Below the pieces are notes generated by a model. That model had not been told where the DNA came from. It searched no databases and saw only the letters and a list, made by a program, of their open reading frames with translations. The position numbers were made by a program, and so were the translations under genes. Positions 36,614 through 46,000 of a stretch of DNA of 64,000 bases are shown here, piece by piece. Source of the DNA: Aureivirga marina (lineage in GTDB: Bacteria; Bacteroidota; Bacteroidia; Flavobacteriales; Flavobacteriaceae); assembly GCF_015767265.1 (NCBI RefSeq), contig NZ_JADPIB010000001.1:310001-374000 (forward strand), read 5' to 3'. Position 1 is the first letter of the stretch. Every line of letters begins with the position of its first letter.

Positions 36614-37432
36614 TTATAAACTCTTAACTACTTTACGAATCGCAGTTAAGTTTGTCATTAACTTTTCAAAATGTTGTAAATCTAACATATTTGCTCCGTC
36701 AGATTTTGCATTTGCTGGATCAAAATGTGTTTCTAAAAATAATCCATCCACTCCTGCTGCAATTCCTGCCCTTGCAATTGTTTCTATTAATTCTGGTTTT
36801 CCTCCAGTTACACCACTTGCCTGATTTGGTTGTTGTAATGAATGTGTAATATCTAAAATTGTAGGAGCATATTTTTGCATTTCAGGAATTCCTCTAAAAT
36901 CTACAATCATATCTTGATATCCAAACATTGTTCCTCTATCCGTTACCATCACTTGTGAATTTCCAGAATCTGTTACTTTTTTAACAGCGTGTTTCATCGC
37001 ATCAGGACTCATAAATTGTCCTTTTTTTAAATTCACTACTTTTCCTGTTTTAGCAGCAGCAACAACTAAATCTGTTTGACGAACTAAAAATGCTGGAATT
37101 TGAAGAACATCTACAAATTGCGCAGCAAAAGCAGCATCATTTGCTTCATGAATATCAGTAACTGTAGGAACTTGAAACTTCTCTCCTACTTTTTGTAAAA
37201 TTTCTAAAGCTTTTTCATCTCCAATTCCTGTAAAACTATCAATTCTTGAACGATTTGCTTTTTTAAAACTTCCTTTAAAAATTGTAGGAATTTCTAATTT
37301 ATCTGTAACTTTTAAAATATGTTCAGCAATTCGCATCGCCATTTCTTCTCCTTCAATAGCACAAGGCCCAGCAAGTAAAAAGAAATTATCCGAATCAGCG
37401 TGTTTTATATTTGGTATTAACTTTAAGTCCAT
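36614..37432 (-). CDS. kdsA: 3-deoxy-8-phosphooctulonate (KDO-8-P) synthase
   Basis: Condenses phosphoenolpyruvate with arabinose 5-phosphate, first committed step to the KDO of lipopolysaccharide. 272 residues with FFLLAGPCAIEGEEMA, the GSFKKANRSRIDSF substrate loop, LKKGQFMSPDAMKHA, and the C-terminal DGLFLETHFDPANAKSDGANML. A TATCTTTG box (37455-37448, minus strand) lies 15 bp upstream. Confidence 0.97.
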   Translation of the reverse strand: MDLKLIPNIKHADSDNFFLLAGPCAIEGEEMAMRIAEHILKVTDKLEIPTIFKGSFKKANRSRIDSFTGIGDEKALEILQKVGEKFQVPTVTDIHEANDAAFAAQFVDVLQIPAFLVRQTDLVVAAAKTGKVVNLKKGQFMSPDAMKHAVKKVTDSGNSQVMVTDRGTMFGYQDMIVDFRGIPEMQKYAPTILDITHSLQQPNQASGVTGGKPELIETIARAGIAAGVDGLFLETHFDPANAKSDGANMLDLQHFEKLMTNLTAIRKVVKSL

Positions 37433-37576
37433 GATTTTAATTTTTCACAAAGATACGAGCTTCCTTGAAATAATTTTAATAAATCATTTTACAATTCATT
37501 TTAACGAAATCACCTACTTTTTTACATTTCTAATTAGTATCTTAATCTTTTAAAAAACAATACGCTGAAGAAAATA

Positions 37577-38968
37577 ATGATTGAATTTATATTAAATAAC
37601 AAAACAATAAAAACTTCTGTACATCAAGGAGAACCTTTGGTAGATTTCTTAAGAGAATACCGAAACTTAAAAGGAACAAAAATTGGTTGTAGAGAAGGTG
37701 ATTGTGGAGCTTGCACAATTTTAATCGGTGAACTTCACGATGATAATGTAATTTATCATTCGATAACTTCTTGTATTTCTCCTCTTGGAAATGTTCATGG
37801 AAAGCATGTAGTTACAGTAGAAGGAATTTCTTTAGAAAATGGTTTAAATCGTGTTCAAGAAGAAATGATTTCGAATAATGGAACGCAATGTGGTTTCTGC
37901 ACACCTGGTTTTGTTGTTTCTTTAACTGGTTTTGCTATTAAAAAAACACAACATAATCATAATCCATTAAATACTTTTCAAGATGTGATTAGTGGAAATA
38001 TTTGCAGATGTACAGGTTATAAATCGATTGAAAAAGCTGGAGAAATTATTAATAATTCATTGAAAGGTTTTTCTATTAAAAATTCGATTAACGATTTAAT
38101 TCAACATCAATTTTTACCTTCCTATTTTGCTACAATTCCAGAAAAATTAAAAAATATTCCAAAAAAAGAAAATCCAAAAAAAGGGAAAATTGTTGCAAGT
38201 GGTTCCGATTTATATGTACAACAAGCAGATCATTTAAGAAAAAAAGATGTTCACCTGATCACTTTAAATAAAGAACATCAAACAATTCAACAGAAAGAAA
38301 AAACTTGTTTTATTGGTGCAAATACAACTGTTTCTCATTTATTAGAAAATTCTATTTTTCTAAAACAAATTCCAAAATTACCTGAATTTCTAAAAAAAGT
38401 TTCTTCAGAACAAATTAGAAATATGGGAACTTTAGGTGGAAATTTTGTAAATGCTTCACCTATTGGAGATTTGTCTGTTTTCTTTTTAGCTTTAAATGCT
38501 GTTTTACATATTAAAAATCCACATGGAAATTTACGAGAAGTTCATTTGAAAGACTTTTATAAAGGATATAAAACTTATGATTTAAAAGAAAATGAAATTA
38601 TAGAAACTGTTTCTTTTAAAATTTTAGAAAAAAATGCCTCTTTTAATTTTGAAAAAGTTTCAAAACGAACTCATTTAGATATTGCAAGTGTAAATTCTGC
38701 CATGCAAATTGAAATTATAGAAAATCAAATAACAAATATTCATCTTTCTATTGGTGGAGTTGCTCCAATTCCTTTTTATGCAAAAAATACTGTTTCTTTT
38801 TTAAATCAAAATGAATTAAATGAAGAAAATATAGAGAAATCCTTAGAAATTTTAAATGATGAAATTGCTCCGATTTCTGACATTCGAGGAACCTCAGCAT
38901 ATAAAAGATTACTTGCAAAACAATTGGTTAAAGCACATTTTATTACTCTCTTTCCTAACTTATTTTAA
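37577..38968 (+). CDS. Xanthine dehydrogenase-like small subunit (2Fe-2S and FAD domains)
   Basis: Electron-transfer subunit of a molybdenum hydroxylase, 463 residues. Plant-type [2Fe-2S] ligands are at Cys38, Cys43 and Cys46 (GCREGDCGACTIL) with a fourth in ITSCISPLG. The second cluster is in QCGFCTPGF and NICRCTGY. The FAD domain occupies about 195-460, including GSDLYVQQADHL, IRNMGTLGGNFVNASPIGDL and a C-terminal CO-dehydrogenase flavoprotein part. The fused FeS/FAD arrangement is that of XdhA-type small subunits. The large subunit follows 8 bp later. Purine oxidation is the likeliest activity. Confidence 0.9.
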   Translation: MIEFILNNKTIKTSVHQGEPLVDFLREYRNLKGTKIGCREGDCGACTILIGELHDDNVIYHSITSCISPLGNVHGKHVVTVEGISLENGLNRVQEEMISNNGTQCGFCTPGFVVSLTGFAIKKTQHNHNPLNTFQDVISGNICRCTGYKSIEKAGEIINNSLKGFSIKNSINDLIQHQFLPSYFATIPEKLKNIPKKENPKKGKIVASGSDLYVQQADHLRKKDVHLITLNKEHQTIQQKEKTCFIGANTTVSHLLENSIFLKQIPKLPEFLKKVSSEQIRNMGTLGGNFVNASPIGDLSVFFLALNAVLHIKNPHGNLREVHLKDFYKGYKTYDLKENEIIETVSFKILEKNASFNFEKVSKRTHLDIASVNSAMQIEIIENQITNIHLSIGGVAPIPFYAKNTVSFLNQNELNEENIEKSLEILNDEIAPISDIRGTSAYKRLLAKQLVKAHFITLFPNLF

Positions 38969-38976
38969 AATTAATT

Positions 38977-41229
38977 ATGAAAAATAAAGATAGTATTTCA
39001 CATGTCACAGGTACTTCTATTTACATTGATGACATCATTACAAGAAGTGACACTTTACACGGAGTTATTTTCGCTTCCCAAAAAGCTCATGGAAAAATAA
39101 TTTCAATTGATTATTCAGAAGCAGAAAAATTAGAAGGTGTTGAACGTATTTTTACATTCAAAGATATTAAAGGAGAAAATCAAATTGGTGGAATTATACA
39201 AGATGAAGCTCTTTGGGCTAAAGATGAAGTTCATTATGCGGGGCAACCAATTGCTTTGATTGTTGCTAAAAGTAGTTTTATTGCAAGACAAGCAAGAGGT
39301 TTAATTTCTATCGAAATTGAAGAATTTAAAGTAATTACTACTGCTTCCGAAGCTAAAGAAAAAAAATTATTTGTTAGTAATCCAAGACATTTTTCTATTG
39401 GAAATACAGAAGAAGCTTTTAATGAATGTACTTATATTTTTGAAGACGTAACTTTTACAAATGGTCAAGAACATCTTTATTTAGAAACACAAGGTTGTTA
39501 TGTTTGTCCAGAAGAAAACGGACATTTTAAAATATATTCTTCTACACAAGGACCAACGATTCTACAAAAAATTGCTGCACGTGTTCTTGGAATTCCTATG
39601 TATCAAATCGAAGTGGATGTTTTACGTTTGGGAGGCGGATTTGGAGGAAAAGAAGATCAAGCAACTTCTTGGGGAGTGATGGCTGCTGTAGCTGCACAAC
39701 ATTTAAATGTTCCTATTAAAATTATTTTAGATCGACATGATGATATAAAATTCACTGGAAAAAGGCATCCTTATGAGAGTAGCTTTAAAATTGGATTGAC
39801 AAAAGATTTAAAAATTCATGCATTTGAAGCCGATTTTTTACAAAATTCTGGTGCTTCCGCAGATCTTTCTCCAGCAGTTGCAGAACGAACACTTTTTCAT
39901 GCTACTAATTGTTATTCCATAAAAAATGTACATACTTCTGTTTATCCTTGTAAAACAAATTTACCTCCAAATACTGCATTTCGTGGATTTGGTGGTCCAC
40001 AAGGAATGTTTGTCATTGAAAGTGCAATTGCAAAAGCTGCACATCAAATTGGCGTTTGTAAATCAATAATTCAAAAGAAAAATTTATTACAAGAAAATGA
40101 CATCTTTTCTTATGGACAAATTGCAAAAAATGTAGAAACAGAAAATTCTTGGAATTTAGCAATGGAACTTTCCAATTTTTCTATAATAAAAGAAGAAATT
40201 AAACAATTCAATAAAAACAATAAATACATAAAAAAAGGAATGGCAATTATGCCAATCACATTTGGAATTTCTTTTACAAATACTTCCATGAATCATGCAC
40301 GAGCTTTAGTTCATATTTATCTTGATGGAAGTGTTGGTATAAGTACAGCTGCGGTTGAAATGGGGCAAGGTGTGAATACAAAAATGCTTCAAATTGCTAG
40401 TCAAGAATTTGGAATTGATGCTTCCAAAATTAAAATTGAATCTACAAATACAACTCGAGTTGCAAATACTTCTCCTTCTGCTGCAAGCTCTACTACTGAT
40501 TTAAACGGAAAAGCTTTACTAAAAGCTTGTATAGTACTTAAAAATCGTTTAATTAATATTGCTGCAAGAGAATTATTAAGTGATAAAAAAGATTTAAAAT
40601 TTGAAAACAATTATGTTATTAATTTAACTCAAACTAAAAAAATATCTTGGGAAGAATTAATTACAATTGCAGCTTTAGAAAGAGTACAATTATCAGAAAA
40701 AGCACATTATGCAACTCCTGAAATTTATTTTGATAAAAAAGCAGAAAAAGGACATCCGTTTGCATATCATGTTTATGGAACTTCTGTAACAACAATCACT
40801 TTAGATTGTATAAGAGGAACCTATGAAATTGATCAAGTTGATATTGCTCATGATTTTGGAAAAAGTATGAATTTAGATATAGATTTGGGGCAAATTGAAG
40901 GTGGACTTGTACAAGGAATTGGTTGGATGACTTTAGAAGAAATTGCATATAATAAGGAAGGGATTTTAACTTCTAATAGTTTATCAACATACAAAATTCC
41001 AGATGTATTTGCTGTTCCTAAGAAAATTAATATTAAAGCAATTGAAACAAATGGAAACGATTTGGCAATTTACAAATCGAAAGCTGTTGGAGAACCTCCA
41101 TTGATGTATGGAATTGGAACTTATTTTGCGATTCAAGATGCGATTCAAAATTTTAATCCAAATTACGAACAAAAGTTTCATGCGCCTTTTACACCAGAAA
41201 AAGTATTATTAGCTTTATACGAATCTTAA
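38977..41229 (+). CDS. Xanthine dehydrogenase-like molybdopterin-binding large subunit
   Basis: Catalytic subunit, 750 residues. Motifs include the small a/b hammerhead start (HVTGTSIYIDDI), LYLETQGCYV (the E/Q channel region), LRLGGGFGGKED for molybdopterin contact, TAFRGFGGPQG with the substrate Arg, AAVEMGQGVNTKM and the active-site Glu in KAVGEPPLMYGIG. The presence of both the FRGFGGPQ Arg and GEPPLM favours xanthine dehydrogenase over CO dehydrogenase or aldehyde oxidoreductase. No molybdenum cofactor synthesis genes are in the window. Confidence 0.92.
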   Translation: MKNKDSISHVTGTSIYIDDIITRSDTLHGVIFASQKAHGKIISIDYSEAEKLEGVERIFTFKDIKGENQIGGIIQDEALWAKDEVHYAGQPIALIVAKSSFIARQARGLISIEIEEFKVITTASEAKEKKLFVSNPRHFSIGNTEEAFNECTYIFEDVTFTNGQEHLYLETQGCYVCPEENGHFKIYSSTQGPTILQKIAARVLGIPMYQIEVDVLRLGGGFGGKEDQATSWGVMAAVAAQHLNVPIKIILDRHDDIKFTGKRHPYESSFKIGLTKDLKIHAFEADFLQNSGASADLSPAVAERTLFHATNCYSIKNVHTSVYPCKTNLPPNTAFRGFGGPQGMFVIESAIAKAAHQIGVCKSIIQKKNLLQENDIFSYGQIAKNVETENSWNLAMELSNFSIIKEEIKQFNKNNKYIKKGMAIMPITFGISFTNTSMNHARALVHIYLDGSVGISTAAVEMGQGVNTKMLQIASQEFGIDASKIKIESTNTTRVANTSPSAASSTTDLNGKALLKACIVLKNRLINIAARELLSDKKDLKFENNYVINLTQTKKISWEELITIAALERVQLSEKAHYATPEIYFDKKAEKGHPFAYHVYGTSVTTITLDCIRGTYEIDQVDIAHDFGKSMNLDIDLGQIEGGLVQGIGWMTLEEIAYNKEGILTSNSLSTYKIPDVFAVPKKINIKAIETNGNDLAIYKSKAVGEPPLMYGIGTYFAIQDAIQNFNPNYEQKFHAPFTPEKVLLALYES

Positions 41230-41262
41230 ATTTACACCAAAATAAAAGTAATTTACACCAAA
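41229..41262. repeat. 13-bp direct repeat, 21 bp apart, at the xdh large subunit-membrane protein junction
   Basis: AATTTACACCAAA occurs at 41229-41241 and 41250-41262. The period is exactly 21 bp. In the frame of the next gene it reads IYTKIKV-IYTKYNV. It could be an operator with two-turn spacing or a duplicated seven-codon unit of a non-canonically started gene. Confidence 0.7.
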
Positions 41263-41286
41263 TATAATGTCCTTCGAGGCGCACTT

Positions 41287-41727
41287 GTGTACAGTATTGG
41301 AGACACAATTGCAGCTTTGTTATTACACGAATTTTCATGGCTTCGAGTTTTCGGAATTATGTTTATTGGTGCAACATTATACGCTTTTGAAATTCCAAAT
41401 TATTTTCATTGGATTGAGAAAAAAACTGCAAAATTTAGCAAACGAAAATTAGCTCTTATTAAAACTTTTCTAGCAATTAGTTATTTTAATCCTCTATGGA
41501 TTGCTAGGCATCTTTTTTTTATTGAACTTTTAAATAAAGATTTTTCAAATATTACATGGAAATTATTAACCATTGCAGTTTTTTCTTTTTTGGTGAATAT
41601 TCCTATTTCACTTTTTGCAAATTATATCATCCAAAATAAAATACATCTTTCCTATCGCTTTCTTGCAAGTGCTATTTTTTCTGGATTGATGGCAATTTAT
41701 TATGCTTTAAGTATTACTTTTTTTTAA
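41287..41727 (+). CDS. Four-TM membrane protein in the xanthine dehydrogenase operon
   Basis: 146 residues from the GTG at 41287, with four hydrophobic segments (about 6-32, 50-75, 86-108, 118-143) and the motif GATLYAFEIPNYFHWIEKK in the first loop. Not a named family that I recognise. The frame stays open upstream to the xdh stop at 41227 and the added residues (YNVLRGALVYSIGD) look like natural N-terminal sequence. There is no ATG, GTG or TTG there, so the true start may be the GTG or a rare ATA/ATT codon within the 21-bp repeat. Linked to xdh genes on both sides, it may assist maturation, membrane association or substrate entry. Confidence 0.7.
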   Translation: MYSIGDTIAALLLHEFSWLRVFGIMFIGATLYAFEIPNYFHWIEKKTAKFSKRKLALIKTFLAISYFNPLWIARHLFFIELLNKDFSNITWKLLTIAVFSFLVNIPISLFANYIIQNKIHLSYRFLASAIFSGLMAIYYALSITFF

Positions 41728-41737
41728 ACCCTATTTT

Positions 41738-42634
41738 ATGTCTATTTGGAAAGAAATTTCACAACAATTAAATCAAAAGAAACGTCTTTATTTATTAACT
41801 GTCATAGCAAATGAAGGAAGTTCTCCTGGAAAGAAAGGATTTAAAATGTTTGTAAATGATTCTGGTGATTTGTTTGGCTCCATTGGCGGAGGAATCATGG
41901 AATTTGACTTGATTGAAGAAGCTAAAAGAAATTTAAAAAATGGTATTCAAAAAAACTATCTGAAAGAGCAAATTCATCAAAAAAATGTTGAAAAAAGTTC
42001 TGGTATGATTTGTTCAGGAAAGCAAACAATTATGTTTCATTTTTTGAACCAATCTTTTCTTCCAACTATAGAAAAAATCATTCATTCTAAATCGGAAACA
42101 ATTTATTGGAATTTGAATTCCATTTCTCTTCAAAAAAGTGGTGACATTTTTTATCAAGAAAAGGTAATTCAAAAATCTGAATTACATATAATTGGAGGTG
42201 GACATATTAGTTTGGCTTTATCAGAATTTGCATCAAAATTAGATTTTAAAATAACTGTTTATGACAATCGTACAAAATTAAATACGTTAGAATCAAATAT
42301 TTTTGCAGATGTAAAAAAGGTCATTAATTACGAAGATATTTCATCCTTTATTCAACATAAAGAAGAAGCTTACATTGTCATCATGACAAATAAATTTACA
42401 GATGATTTTATTGTATTAAAAAATTTATTGGAATTTCAATTTAAATATATTGGAATTTTAGGAAGTAAAGCAAAACTTACAAACATGTGGAATTCCTATA
42501 AAAAACAAGGAATTTCAGAAGATAAATTGCAACAAGTTCATGCGCCAATTGGTTTGTCAATTAAAAGTGAAACTCCTCATGAAATTGCTATTAGTATTTT
42601 ATCCGAAATTATTTTAGTGAAAAATAAAACATGA
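41738..42634 (+). CDS. XdhC/CoxI family molybdenum enzyme maturation factor
   Basis: 298 residues. The N-terminal XdhC/CoxI domain has NEGSSPGKKGFKMFV, LFGSIGGGIMEF and SGMICSGKQ, where the Cys matches the CGG-type residue that handles the sulphurated cofactor. The C-terminal Rossmann-like domain has LHIIGGGHISLALSEFA and VYDNRTKL. XdhC binds molybdopterin, promotes sulphuration and inserts it into apo-XDH. It begins 10 bp after the membrane protein gene and overlaps the next gene by 4 bp. Confidence 0.9.
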   Translation: MSIWKEISQQLNQKKRLYLLTVIANEGSSPGKKGFKMFVNDSGDLFGSIGGGIMEFDLIEEAKRNLKNGIQKNYLKEQIHQKNVEKSSGMICSGKQTIMFHFLNQSFLPTIEKIIHSKSETIYWNLNSISLQKSGDIFYQEKVIQKSELHIIGGGHISLALSEFASKLDFKITVYDNRTKLNTLESNIFADVKKVINYEDISSFIQHKEEAYIVIMTNKFTDDFIVLKNLLEFQFKYIGILGSKAKLTNMWNSYKKQGISEDKLQQVHAPIGLSIKSETPHEIAISILSEIILVKNKT

Positions 42635-42939
42635 AAAAGTTTTGGATATATAATTTACTTTTTGGCATTATATTAATGTTCATGCTTTTTTCATTGTTAT
42701 TTTTTGGAATTAAAAGTGATAATCCTCAATATTTTACATTTTCAAAAATAACTCTTACCATTTCATTAATACAATTAGTTCTTTGTATTTCTATTTCAAT
42801 TATAAAATATAAATTACAATCTTTTTGGACATTAATATATATCCTAATTTTAGGTTTATTGTTTTATTTTGAGGTAATATTATTTTTCGGAATATTATCA
42901 GGATTTTTAGGTGATTCAGTTCCTATGGACAATTATTAA
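42631..42939 (+). CDS. Small hypothetical three-TM membrane protein
   Basis: 102 residues with three hydrophobic segments (about 5-28, 38-58, 67-92) and few polar residues. Its ATG overlaps the xdhC stop (ATGA), so it is translated with that operon, but nothing else ties it to molybdenum enzymes. Not recognised. Confidence 0.55.
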   Translation: MKKFWIYNLLFGIILMFMLFSLLFFGIKSDNPQYFTFSKITLTISLIQLVLCISISIIKYKLQSFWTLIYILILGLLFYFEVILFFGILSGFLGDSVPMDNY

Positions 42940-42950
42940 CTAAAATATCT

Positions 42951-42982
42951 AAAAAAATCCGAGCCATAAACTCGGATTTTTT
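42951..42982. terminator. Bidirectional terminator after the xdh operon
   Basis: AAAAATCCGAG and CTCGGATTTTT form an 11-bp stem with a 7-nt loop and A/T tracts, between convergent genes. Confidence 0.9.
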
Positions 42983-43002
42983 ATATTAATTTAAATACTT
43001 TC

Positions 43003-46000
43003 TTATTTAATCTCTACACGAATTCCCTCAGTATGACTAGAAAATTCTGGAGCATACATACTTTGAATTGTTGTTATTCCATTAGAAAAATCTCCTGCAT
43101 TGTTCGCTCTTACATTATATTCAAAAACGTACGTTCCTTTTCTTATTTCTGAAAAGAAGAAATTTGTACTTGCATCTTTTGTGCTTTGATAATAACCTAA
43201 TCCATCTTGCCATTTATATTTCGAAATCACATCCACAGGTTCAAATCCTGAAGCTCTCATATCTTTCATATGAACAAAATCCATATCTCGATCCGCTTTT
43301 AAAACAATTCTTATTGTAACCAAATCTCCAATTTTCGCAGGATTTTCTTTTGTTATTTTATTTAAAATATCTCCTTCCGAAGTAACTTTCTTTATAAATA
43401 ATTCTTTCTGAATCGAAAGTCCAGTTTCAGAAGTTGTGATTTTATCTAAATCTTCAAAATATTGCCAATACAAAGCTCCCCAAGCAATTCCTTCTCCTTT
43501 TTTCTCTAAAGTAACGGTCGCCATTTCTGGTTTAATTTCTGTTTTCGACCAAGTTTCTTTGATATAACCTGTTCCAACCTCAGGTTTTTGGTTTTCTAAT
43601 TTTGAAATATCTAAAGCTTTAGTTCCAATTTTAATCGCAACATTTTCATCATTTTCAATCCACTTTGTACCTGTAGAAACTAAAGCATAAATTGCTTCTG
43701 TAGTCGCTTTTGTAGTTGCCCAACGATTTGTTTGTTTATTTTTCAATAACCATTGTTTTAAACCATCCACAAATTTTATGTCTGAATCAATTTCTGCAAA
43801 AGTCTCAATCAATAAAGCTTGTGTTTCAATTGGAGCTTGATACCAAAACCAACTAGAAACATTCGATTTCCAATACGTTCCTAACTCTTCATTTGTTGTA
43901 CTTCTTTCTTTTAAAGACTTCAAGATGTTTTTTGCGGTTTTTTCATTTCCAATTCTCGAAAACAACATTGCAATTTTCCCTTGTGAACCTAAATTTGTTT
44001 TTAACCAAAATTTCTCTGCTTGCTTTTTAAAATAAGTTAAAGCTTTTTCATTATCTTGATTTTTTGTCGGTTTAAAACTATATAAATACAAGTAAGAAAT
44101 TATATCATTTGTCAAATGATTTTGTTCTAAATACTTCTTTGAACTCTTCTGTTTTTTTGAATTCTTTATTAATTTATCATAATCTTCTATAAAGTTTTTA
44201 TTCAGATAAGTTTTTGCTTTCTCAAAAATTTCAGATTCCTTTTCGTTTAAAGAAACACCCATTTTTTGTAAATGTGCAAAACCAATTGCGATGTGTAATG
44301 TAATTCTATCATTCACTCTATTATTTCCACTAAACCAAGGAAAACCTCCGTTACCTAATTGCATTTGCTCCAACTTTAAAATCGTATTTTGCTGTGCATT
44401 TTGTAATTGATTTAACTCAAATAATAAAGCAATTCGCTTTTTCTGTTCCGTTTCCGATTGCGCATCTCTTAACCAAGGAGTTTCTTCAATTAATAAAGAT
44501 TTTAATTCTTGATTTTTCTCTAAATTAGAAAGTAAAGCTTCCGTATTATTCCATTGCTCAAAAACTCTTTGAATTTTCGGATGTTGATTCAAAAGTTGTT
44601 TTGCTAAAGCATTCGCATAAAATCTAGCAAAAGTTTGTTCGCTACATTCATATGGATATTCCATTAAATAAGGTAAAGACTGAATCGCATACCAAATCGG
44701 ATTGGAAGTAACTTCTAAAGTCAGTTTATAATTTGTTCTTGTTTCCGAATTTGTATTTTTTAGTTTATCTAAAGTGAATGTTTTTGTTTCATTTGAATTT
44801 ATCCACATTGGTAAAGTTTCTGTCACTAACATTCTATTAGACAAAACTGGAAGTGTATTTTGTTCTCCATCCGAAAAAGTAGAAGTTTCTGCTACTACTC
44901 TATATTGAATCGCTTGGATTCCTTCTGGAATTTTAATATTCCAACTTACAGCAGTATTTCCATTTGCTACCACCGTAAAATCTTTCTCAAAATCTGAATT
45001 ATCCAATAAATGATTAATTGGTTTTTCAGTAATTCCATCAAAGAATTCTAAACGTGCTTTTCCTTCTAATTTTTCATCGCTTAAACTTGCAATTTTCGTC
45101 GTAAAAGTCATTGCATCTCCTTCTCTAAAAAATCTTGGAGCATTCGGAATTACCATTAATTCTTTTTGAGTAACTGTGGTCAATTCTTCAATTTTATAAA
45201 TCACATCTTTTGTATGTGCTAATAATTGTAATTTCCATTTTGTCAAAGCTTCAGGACTTGTAAATTCAAATTGTACATTTCCGTCTTTATCTGTTCGCAA
45301 CTGAGGATAAAAGAAAGCAGTTTCTTGAAGATTTTTACGAATTTGGATTGGTTGTTTTTTCTTCTGAACATTTTTAGTAGTGATAATCACAACTCCATTT
45401 ACAGCTGCTGCTCCATAAATTGCACTAGCTTGCTCACCTTTTAGAACAGACATTGATTTTATATCTAAATTTGTTAATGAATTAAATTCACTTTCAGATA
45501 CTTGTACACCATCTACTATATACAATGATTTCCCTCCTTCAACAACAGAACCAACACCTCTTATCCTTATAGCATTAGTTTGCCCCGCTGCTGTAACTGT
45601 CACACCTGATGCTTTACCTTGTGGTTTCTCGGAATCAAAATAAGTAGCTATTTCCTGCTCCCTTCCGTTTTTAGCTCTTCTATATTGATAATAATTAAAG
45701 TTTAAAAAAGAATCGAAATATTGTTTTTCAACATAAGTATTTTTAATTGGAAAACTAAAAGATTTTGATATATTTCCAAAAGAATAATTTGCATTTGACA
45801 CTAAAGTATTATGACTGTAATCTTTTCTTGGATAACTATGAAAACTCCAATTATGTCCTGTTAATTTATCTAAAGAAGCATCATACATATTGGCTAAAAG
45901 TTCTGATGCAACCACATTTCCTTCATCATTCGTGATAATAAAAGACCATTTTTCTTTTTTTCCTGGTTCTAGTTTATCTCTAAAAGTTTTGGCCACAATT

